This document shows, one piece after another, positions 17,401 through 21,480 of a stretch of 21,480 bases of DNA. Made by a program: the position numbers and the translations under genes. The notes under the pieces are model-generated. The model ran no database searches. It was not told where the DNA came from and was given only the letters and a program-made list of their open reading frames with translations. Every line of letters begins with the position of its first letter. Positions within the stretch are counted from its first letter, which is position 1. This DNA comes from Gallionellaceae bacterium (lineage in GTDB: Bacteria > Pseudomonadota > Gammaproteobacteria > Burkholderiales > Gallionellaceae): positions 1-21,480 of the forward strand of contig PLYB01000219.1 of assembly GCA_003151655.1 (NCBI GenBank), given 5' to 3'.

Positions 17401-17737
17401 GGAGTTGAAGGCGCAGGGCTTCAAACTTTCCATTGACGATTTTGGCACCGGATATTCCAGTCTGAGATATCTTAAGGATATGCCAATCAGCGAGTTGAAA
17501 ATCGATCGCTCTTTTGTTGTTGAAATACCCGAAGAAGGCGAGCCGGATGATTCGTCCAGAACCGCTATTCCGCGTGCCATTATTCAATTGGCCGCCGAGT
17601 TTAATTTGTCCGTGGTGGCCGAAGGCGTGGAAACAGAAAATCAAAAAAATTTCCTGCTTAAAAACGGTTGCGATGTTATTCAAGGATTCTTGTTTAGTCG
17701 TCCCGTGTCGGCGGATGAGTTTGCGGCGTTGTTGTGA
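14444..17737 (+). CDS. Receiver-PP2C-receiver-PAS-GGDEF-EAL response regulator
   Basis: A 1097-aa multi-output regulator. Receiver 1 (about 15-130) has D22-D24, D66 and K116. A SpoIIE/RsbU-type PP2C phosphatase follows (about 165-390), with metal-site motifs SGDFYS (D193), LADGAGHG (D210), FTDGLPD (D332) and DDVTF (D380/D381). Receiver 2 (about 418-535) has D427/D428, D470 and K520. A PAS domain lies at about 545-660. The GGDEF domain (about 665-830) is degenerate: GGVEF at 749-753 and K708 where the first metal Asp is expected, so cyclase activity is unlikely. The EAL domain (about 840-1095) keeps E877, N936, E968, D998/D999, K1019, E1060 and Q1080, so c-di-GMP hydrolysis is likely. AGGAG (14433-14437) fits the start, which overlaps the kinase end. 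A STAS antagonist, the expected PP2C substrate, follows after 49 bp. I do not recall this domain order being described. Confidence 0.92.
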   Translation: MLSIDAGGCPDLVRKLSILFVDDDADIRDSMAHYLARRVARVHIARNGVDGLTSVKEQHPDLIISDIRMDGMDGLTMCRAIRESMPDLPMIFISAHNESEVLMSSIDLGITKFIVKPVDTDVLMDAINSVAQSLERKRELASRAQQIELILNESEYESDSVKRYVSKYLESHHHDELPCIRHLNLPKLAVSGDFYSVATHDDDIYVLLADGAGHGLSAVMPALQMPRIFQQQAAHGFSLLSIASEINLSLHEQNFVEHFVATTLLRINASERFIEVLNCSNPPVFIFGDDGVLLHTCHSKSTALGVLGEDEFSAEVERFAMSQSARIYLFTDGLPDMLHASATKHDQNELQALFENAPPLNIFDAVASKIEKIAQYCKVDDVTFLEVYFDGNAPSLPKVEPPQQAELPYEDEMPIALNQMSLLYVEDDDVTSEYMTLYLSRRLGMVYVAKNGREGLALFKKHRPQVVLTDIKMPLMDGLTMAEEIRKLDKATPIIVTSGSDSAEDAEKMFEMGITRFHMKPLDTAKLTNTIKTCLRQSSELSRLRLSASALHDSTLAAITTDKERHIVAVNPAFSRITGYTTSEVIGHSPAPLCWGGNTAVHFQSMWQALEECGKWSGELRGQHKNGAIVAEWITANAIHGADGTLTGYHFIFSDISERQMNEENIRHLTLHDSLTHLPNRAMFTEKMSEFLLQAKKGMWSLALINIKIDRFIEINNVFGVHAGDEVIAVVAQRLSANVAAADAVFRTGGVEFTVLMQDAGGREAVDRAILGLFKVIGQPINVNDQQIHLRISAGVSLFPGDGDTYEDLVRGASNAIDDAHRAGGGVYRFFDQMISQQKERQAMLKQAINAGLQKNEFYMLYQPKFSYSQQRVVGAEALVRWAHPTAGLVSPAEFIPLAESSGDVIELSEWIIDTVCAQLAGWRKQGGAQIPVSINISPVHFWRGDLVKSLLNGMQKWDIPAEMLPIEVTEGVVMDTSERTLQVLMELKAQGFKLSIDDFGTGYSSLRYLKDMPISELKIDRSFVVEIPEEGEPDDSSRTAIPRAIIQLAAEFNLSVVAEGVETENQKNFLLKNGCDVIQGFLFSRPVSADEFAALL

Positions 17738-17786
17738 GAAAAATCGCGGATTGTTCTTTTCCCTGCTATTGATGAAAGGAAATCGT

Positions 17787-18116
17787 ATGGAATCCTTTGA
17801 CAATAATAAATTGTGTATCAATGTTACCGCGCTGAGTAACACCGCCACGATTTACTTGAGCGGATATTTTTCTTTTGATGCACATCGCGCGTTTAAGGCT
17901 GCTTATATAAATCATTTGGAGGATGCCAAAATCGGCAATATTGTGATCAATCTCTCGGGCGTGAAATATTTGGATAGTTCGGCGCTGGGCATGTTGCTTT
18001 TATTACGCGATCATGTAATGGCCGCAAGTAAGTCATTGATTCTGTCCAGCCCAAGTTCTATTGCTGCGCGAACATTCGATATGGCGGGATTCCACAAGAT
18101 GTTCACCATCAACTGA
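17787..18116 (+). CDS. STAS-domain anti-sigma-factor antagonist (SpoIIAA/RsbV-like)
   Basis: A 109-aa single STAS domain: NTATIYLSGYFSFDAH at the start, IGNIVINLSGVKYLDSSALG (49-68) and a C-terminal helix near ARTFDMAGFHKMFTI. The DSSALG motif carries the phosphorylatable Ser (S65 by analogy with SpoIIAA S58). In partner switching the unphosphorylated form binds an anti-sigma kinase and frees the sigma factor or another partner; a PP2C phosphatase reactivates it. Here the PP2C is in the gene immediately upstream. AAAGGA (17775-17780) six bases before the ATG supports the start at 17787. No RsbW-type kinase or sigma factor gene is near, so those partners lie elsewhere. In Pseudomonas, the comparable HsbA controls FlgM and a diguanylate cyclase, so a motility/biofilm role is a reasonable guess. 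Confidence 0.9.
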   Translation: MESFDNNKLCINVTALSNTATIYLSGYFSFDAHRAFKAAYINHLEDAKIGNIVINLSGVKYLDSSALGMLLLLRDHVMAASKSLILSSPSSIAARTFDMAGFHKMFTIN

Positions 18117-18450
18117 TGCTGGTGCATAGATGTGACTGCTTGTGTTACTTGCGACAGGCTGGATAGCAATGGAGCGCAAATGATGATGAATATGAAGCAG
18201 CATGGAAAATGCCGCAGTGCACAATGCGATCAGGTTTTATGATTTTGGGACTGGCGAGATTGTCTAAAATACTTAGCGCAGCATGCAGGTGTTCTGCCAA
18301 AGTGATTTTCGTAGGTCTGGATTTACCTCTGCGAGGTAAATCCAGACCTACGAAAATTACTTTTTTGGTTCTGGCTTGTTCGGCTTAGGTTGCACGGGAT
18401 ATACCGGATATACTCAACCGCCACTTTCCGCTGGCGACAAAAGGATGATG
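18117..18450. other. Gene-free spacer with a palindromic repeat
   Basis: 334 bp between the STAS gene and the APH/ATPase fusion. It holds the palindromic repeat at 18305-18391 and nothing else I can support. Reading frames entering from 18376 start inside the repeat and are not credible N-termini. Confidence 0.55.
18305..18391. repeat. Composite palindromic repeat, copy 3
   Basis: A perfect 25-bp inverted repeat, 18305-18329 with 18333-18357, separated by only 3 nt. The ends read TTTTCGTAGGTC/GACCTACGAAAA, as in copy 1. The tail 18367-18391 matches 7021-7045 at 22 of 25 positions. The inner arm sequence is unrelated to copy 1, again showing conserved ends with a variable palindromic core. 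The hairpin may also end transcription of the STAS operon. Confidence 0.75.
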
Positions 18451-20058
18451 ATGAGCACTGATCAAATTGACTACGCAGGCCAGCAGAAGCTTGTTGCCGC
18501 GTTAGTAGGCGGTCATTGCTTTCCGCATGCGCTGGATGGCGTGCGACTGATTGAAACACATATTTCGTGGGTATTGATTGCCGGGATCTATGCTTACAAA
18601 ATCAAGAAGGCTCTAAATCTCGGTTTCTTGAATTTTACCAATTTGCCAGCGCGCCAGTTCTATTGCAATGAGGAATTACGACTTAATCGCCGTTTGGCAG
18701 CAGGGGTCTATCTGGATGTTATTCCCATCGGCGGTAAAGCGGATGCGCCGGAAATCGGTGCTCAACCCGCCATCGAATACGCCGTCAGAATGCTTAGCTT
18801 TATTCCCGAAAATCAACTTGACCACCTGTTGGAGCAAGGCAAGATACTTCCGCAACAACTGGATGATTTGGCTGCCTCTCTGGCAGATTTTCACCGTGAT
18901 TTACCCCCTGCAAAAATTGAATCTGAATTTGGCAAGCCTGCGGCTATTCATGCCGTGACACGGCAAAATTTCGAACAGTTGCGGACGCTGCTTGCAGAAA
19001 AGGCGGATTGTGATGCCATTGCAAATCTTTCCGGGATTACTGAGATCGCACTCAGTCAGTGCGAGAAATATTTCAATCAGCGACATCAACAGGGCTACGT
19101 GCGCGAGTGCCATGGCGATTTACACATGGGCAATATTGTACTGATTGAAAAAAGACTCGTTCCATTTGACGGAATAGAGTTTGATCCGGCGTTACGCTGG
19201 ATCGATGTGCTGGACGAAGTATCTTTTCTGGTGATGGATTTATTGCATGCTCAGCGGTCAGATCTAGCCTTCCGTTTTCTGAATGCCTATCTTGAACAGA
19301 CAGGGGATTACGCGGGTTTGTCAGTTTTATCTTTCTATATGGCTTATCGTGCCATGGTGCGCGCCAAGGTCTGTGCCCTCCGCGCCAGTCAGGCCGTAAA
19401 AAGTGACGATGTTCGTCAGCGGGAAATGACGGCTTGTCGCAGCTATCTGGCCTTGGCCGCAGAATGTTTAACCCGGCATCGGCCTGTATTGATGATCACG
19501 CATGGCCTTCCCGGTTCCGGCAAAAGTACCTTCGCCAAAGCTGCGTTGGAGAAGTATCAGGCAATTCGCATTCGTTCCGATGTCGAGCGCAAACGCTTGT
19601 CCGGCTTGCTTCCGTTAGACGACAGCCGCGCAATTTCAGGTAATGACCTGTACAGTGCTGATATGACGTGGCGAACTTACAACCACCTGCATGAACTTGC
19701 GCGTCAAATTCTTAGCGCAGGCTATTCGGTGATTGTTGATGCAGCATTCCTGAAACAAGACGAGCGTGCTCAGTTTTATCAGCTTGCTCTTAATATGTCA
19801 GTACCGTTTGCCATCATATCCATGAAGGCAACTACCCCCACACTGAAATCACGAGTCATGCTCCGCCGCAATTCGGCAAATGATGCATCGGAAGCAGATG
19901 TCGGAGTGTTGGAAAAATTACAAATTGCACAGGATTTATTGTTTCCGCACGAGATTGACAGCGCAGTTGAATTTCAAAATGAAAACGACAGCGACGGTAT
20001 CGCTGCTGATAATCCAGGCTGGGCTGAACTAGAAAGATTGTTGCTGCTTCGCCAATAG
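18451..20058 (+). CDS. APH-like kinase fused to P-loop ATPase (AAA_33)
   Basis: A 535-aa soluble fusion. The N-terminal half resembles aminoglycoside-phosphotransferase-fold kinases, with the catalytic loop HGDLHMGN (from H221) and a metal-binding FDGIEFDP region about 16 residues later. The C-terminal half begins with a Walker A motif, GLPGSGKST (352-360), and continues as an AAA_33/gluconate-kinase-like domain with VIVDAAFLKQDER. This two-domain arrangement is a known conserved family of unknown substrate (related to COG2187 plus COG0645). It is not by itself evidence of antibiotic resistance. Three ATGs stand in a row (18445, 18448, 18451); AAGGA at 18441-18445 suits only the last. A repeat separates it from the signalling operon, so it probably has its own transcript. 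Confidence 0.88.
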   Translation: MSTDQIDYAGQQKLVAALVGGHCFPHALDGVRLIETHISWVLIAGIYAYKIKKALNLGFLNFTNLPARQFYCNEELRLNRRLAAGVYLDVIPIGGKADAPEIGAQPAIEYAVRMLSFIPENQLDHLLEQGKILPQQLDDLAASLADFHRDLPPAKIESEFGKPAAIHAVTRQNFEQLRTLLAEKADCDAIANLSGITEIALSQCEKYFNQRHQQGYVRECHGDLHMGNIVLIEKRLVPFDGIEFDPALRWIDVLDEVSFLVMDLLHAQRSDLAFRFLNAYLEQTGDYAGLSVLSFYMAYRAMVRAKVCALRASQAVKSDDVRQREMTACRSYLALAAECLTRHRPVLMITHGLPGSGKSTFAKAALEKYQAIRIRSDVERKRLSGLLPLDDSRAISGNDLYSADMTWRTYNHLHELARQILSAGYSVIVDAAFLKQDERAQFYQLALNMSVPFAIISMKATTPTLKSRVMLRRNSANDASEADVGVLEKLQIAQDLLFPHEIDSAVEFQNENDSDGIAADNPGWAELERLLLLRQ

Positions 20059-20418
20059 CCGGGCAAATGTCCAAAATAATTCATTGGATGGCAAGGCCGT
20101 CATAGCTGCGGAAACAAAGAGCCCAGAATTGTATTTACATATTGGAGCTCTATATGCCCGGATGGAGTGCAAAAACTTTTTCATTATGTTGCAATAGGTT
20201 ACCGTGTTTTTTTAAATGGCTAACTCATCTTTCATCAGAAAACCCCTAGTCCCTCCAAGACTAAGCTGGTATCAGAATCATCCTATCCCGATTGGTTTTT
20301 AATTGCGGCTCTTGCATGATTCGCCGCAATGTGAAAGCAATTCTTTACCATGAATTGACATCTTGAATTAGCTCTCTCAGCGAGGACTTAAGTTACCCAT
20401 TTTTTGAAAGGAACGGCT
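20059..20418. other. Long leader region holding element copy C
   Basis: 360 bp without a gene. Up to about 20220 it is AT-rich with no recognisable feature; 20231-20325 is copy C of the 95-nt element; the last 90 bp lead to the ribosome-binding site of the next gene. The layout (element, about 90 bp, gene) is similar to that of copy A. Confidence 0.5.
20231..20325 (+). repeat. 95-nt intergenic element, copy C
   Basis: Aligns gaplessly to copies A and B. It has the best dyads of the three: TAGTC (20247-20251) with GACTA (20259-20263), and GAATCAT (20275-20281) with ATGATTC (20316-20322). The region between the second pair contains CCTATCCCGATTGG, also conserved. It lies 93 bp before the start of an unrecognised 118-aa protein. 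Confidence 0.7.
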
Positions 20419-20775
20419 ATGAGTCAGAATCTTACCCAACCTGAAGAAATTGATCTTGTTATGCAGGAAATGACAAAGTCCGCTATGCAGGCGTGGCCTC
20501 AAGGTACGGAAATCATGCATTCAATGAGTCCACTCAAGAAGGAAGACGAGACACCATCAATTCTCTCTTGTGCACAGTTTATGGGCAACCTCATAGCAAG
20601 CTGGTCTGTAACGCTATTCAGGCATGTCGTAAAAATTCTGGATGAACGGGGACTGAGGGTCTCGTATAAATTAGCCCACTTTCCTAGCTTCATCGCTAAC
20701 TATCGATATTACCGGCGCTGCGGGCTCAATTCCAAGTCGGCATGGCATATGGCCGGGATGACGCTGCCATATTAA
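20419..20775 (+). CDS. Hypothetical protein, 118 aa
   Basis: I do not recognise this family. The chain has an acidic, Met-rich N-terminus (TQPEEIDLVMQEMTKSAMQA), a central amphipathic or weakly hydrophobic stretch (CAQFMGNLIASWSVTLFRHV) and a basic aromatic C-terminus (SFIANYRYYRRCGLNSKSAW). There is no signal peptide and no clear membrane helix. GAAAGGA (20406-20412) six bases before the ATG at 20419 sets the start; the TTG at 20404 is not needed. It follows element copy C and precedes a small SAP-like protein and a cold-shock protein, which suggests a stress-responsive group, but this is only context. Confidence 0.7.
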   Translation: MSQNLTQPEEIDLVMQEMTKSAMQAWPQGTEIMHSMSPLKKEDETPSILSCAQFMGNLIASWSVTLFRHVVKILDERGLRVSYKLAHFPSFIANYRYYRRCGLNSKSAWHMAGMTLPY

Positions 20776-20881
20776 AAAACAGATACTGCGCATGGAGTGT
20801 TGAGAAATTGATACCAGTTCCCTGTCTGATTTATCCCGTGTTGAAATTCTCAAAACTGAAATTTTTTAAAGGAGAACTATT

Positions 20882-21082
20882 ATGAAGCTGGAACAAGTAC
20901 GAACTATTGCCAAGTCGCATGGGATTCATCCAAGCAAACTTACTAGAGCAGAATTGATTAAGTCAATTCAAAGTAGCGAGGGGAATCCAGTTTGTTTTTC
21001 CAATGCGACTAACGGCGAATGCGATCAAACGAGCTGTTTATGGCGTGAAGATTGTTTCGCAGAGGCACAAGTTGCGCACTAG
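20882..21082 (+). CDS. Small Cys-rich SAP-like protein, paralogue 2
   Basis: A 66-aa protein. Residues about 3-30 (EQVRTIAKSHGIHPSKLTRAE...) look like a SAP or Rho-N-type helix-loop-helix, a fold often used for nucleic-acid binding. The C-terminal part, EGNPVCFSNATNGECDQTSC then LWREDCF, has Cys spaced C-x8-C-x4-C-x5-C exactly as in the protein at 12127-12324, with CDQ and CLWR conserved. The SAP part is better preserved here than in paralogue 1. AAAGGAG (20868-20874) seven bases before the ATG gives a strong start. It is flanked by the unknown 118-aa gene and a cold-shock gene. A metal-binding or redox-sensitive nucleic-acid-binding role is inference. Confidence 0.8.
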   Translation: MKLEQVRTIAKSHGIHPSKLTRAELIKSIQSSEGNPVCFSNATNGECDQTSCLWREDCFAEAQVAH

Positions 21083-21204
21083 ATGTGAATTTTTAGGAAC
21101 GCGGATTCGCTACTTGAATTCAATGTAACGATCAGGAATGTCCGCGCGAAAGATGTAACAAAGCTAGCGGGGGCTTTTCCCGTATATTTTAAGGAATATA
21201 TCAA
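21083..21204 (+). other. Leader of the cold-shock gene
   Basis: 122 bp precede the cold-shock gene. Complementary GC-rich patches (GCGGA near 21100 and TCCGCGCG near 21140; GCGGGGGC and TTTTCCCG near 21170) could fold in RNA. Cold-shock genes often have structured leaders that respond to temperature, but nothing here proves it. Confidence 0.25.
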
Positions 21205-21408
21205 ATGGCTATTGGCATAGTTAAATGGTTCAACGACGCGAAAGGTTTTGGTTTTGTTACCCCGGAGGATGGTACCGGTGATCTTTTCGTGCATTTTTCA
21301 GCAATTCAAATGGGCGGTTTCAAGACGCTCAAAGAGGGGCAGAGAATCAGTTTTGAAACTGTGCAGGGGCCGAAGGGAAAACAAGCATCAAATATTCAGG
21401 CCGTATAA
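21205..21408 (+). CDS. Cold-shock-domain protein (CspA family)
   Basis: A 67-aa single cold-shock domain, the normal length of CspA-type proteins. It binds single-stranded RNA/DNA and acts as an RNA chaperone. The sequence opens with IVKWFNDAKGFGFVTP, containing RNP1 (KGFGFV, 13-18), and has RNP2-like LFVHFSAI (27-34), followed by FKTLKEGQRISFETVQGPKG. AAGGA (21191-21195) lies upstream of the ATG. The 72 bp after the stop show no clear terminator before the window ends. Cold induction is not proven, since many members are constitutive. Confidence 0.95.
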   Translation: MAIGIVKWFNDAKGFGFVTPEDGTGDLFVHFSAIQMGGFKTLKEGQRISFETVQGPKGKQASNIQAV

Positions 21409-21480
21409 ATTTGCAGATGATTAACGTAGTGGTGGTAATTTGAATACGCAACTCCTCGTTAACGTGAAACTCGCGTAGCG

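Noticed and set aside
18180..18242. 20-codon frame ending in GKCRSAQCDQVL, resembling the CDQ part of the Cys-rich family
   Set aside because: Too short, no ribosome-binding site, and lacks CLWR and the last Cys; resemblance may be chance.
843..18391. CRISPR array formed by the palindromic repeats
   Set aside because: Copies are kilobases apart, differ in core sequence and show no regular spacer pattern.
18376..18450. TTG-initiated N-terminal extension of the APH/ATPase fusion
   Set aside because: The extension is encoded by the palindromic repeat tail and its flank; the ribosome-binding site at 18441-18445 supports 18451 instead.
18451..20058. Antibiotic resistance gene (aminoglycoside phosphotransferase)
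   Set aside because: The APH-like half belongs to a widespread chromosomal fusion family with unknown substrate; there is no mobile-element context.
20800..20853. Possible extra copy of the 95-nt element (CTGGTATCA on the - strand) or hairpin TTGAGAA/TTCTCAA
   Set aside because: Only a 9-bp match and a 7-bp stem with a large loop; the rest of the element is absent.

Overview
The window looks like a chromosome segment of a Gram-negative environmental betaproteobacterium. The protein styles (CheB-CheR-PAS hybrid, receptor with stacked HAMP modules, small cysteine-rich SAP-like proteins) and the many palindromic intergenic repeats remind me of Gallionellaceae/Nitrosomonadales. That placement is an inference from memory, not a search. 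Every gene I accept is on the + strand, and most of the window is signal transduction.

Layout. (1) 1-940: a small secreted outer-membrane beta-barrel protein behind a long leader that carries copy A of a 95-nt element, followed by a terminator and a perfect 26-bp inverted repeat. (2) 1061-6858: a CheB-CheR-PAS hybrid without kinase, then a soluble triple-PAS histidine kinase of the NarX/HisKA_3 type overlapping by 4 bp a NarL/FixJ response regulator; a G10 tract lies at the kinase/regulator junction. (3) 6859-7711: gene-poor, with a composite palindromic repeat and copy B of the 95-nt element. (4) 7712-10534: CheW and a methyl-accepting chemotaxis protein whose reading frame is broken by one extra base near 10048; the out-of-frame remainder ends in a CheR-docking-like pentapeptide. 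(5) 10747-18116: a pseudo-receiver/PAS protein, a 65-aa Cys-rich SAP-like protein, a triple-PAS histidine kinase, a giant receiver-PP2C-receiver-PAS-GGDEF-EAL protein (start overlaps the kinase end) and a STAS anti-sigma-factor antagonist. (6) 18451-20058: a fused APH-like kinase/P-loop ATPase. (7) 20059-21480: copy C of the 95-nt element, an unrecognised 118-aa protein, a second Cys-rich SAP-like protein and a cold-shock protein.

The most notable candidate system is region 5. There a histidine kinase appears to control a response regulator that carries both a SpoIIE/RsbU-type Ser/Thr phosphatase and a c-di-GMP phosphodiesterase, next to the STAS protein that is the obvious phosphatase substrate. 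This would join two-component signalling, partner switching and c-di-GMP in one operon. The second notable signal is the gapless 95-nt intergenic element present three times in 20 kb, with two conserved dyads; it could be a LuxR-family regulator target or a structured leader. No CheA, RsbW-like anti-sigma kinase, sigma factor, tRNA, rRNA, CRISPR array or transposase gene is visible.
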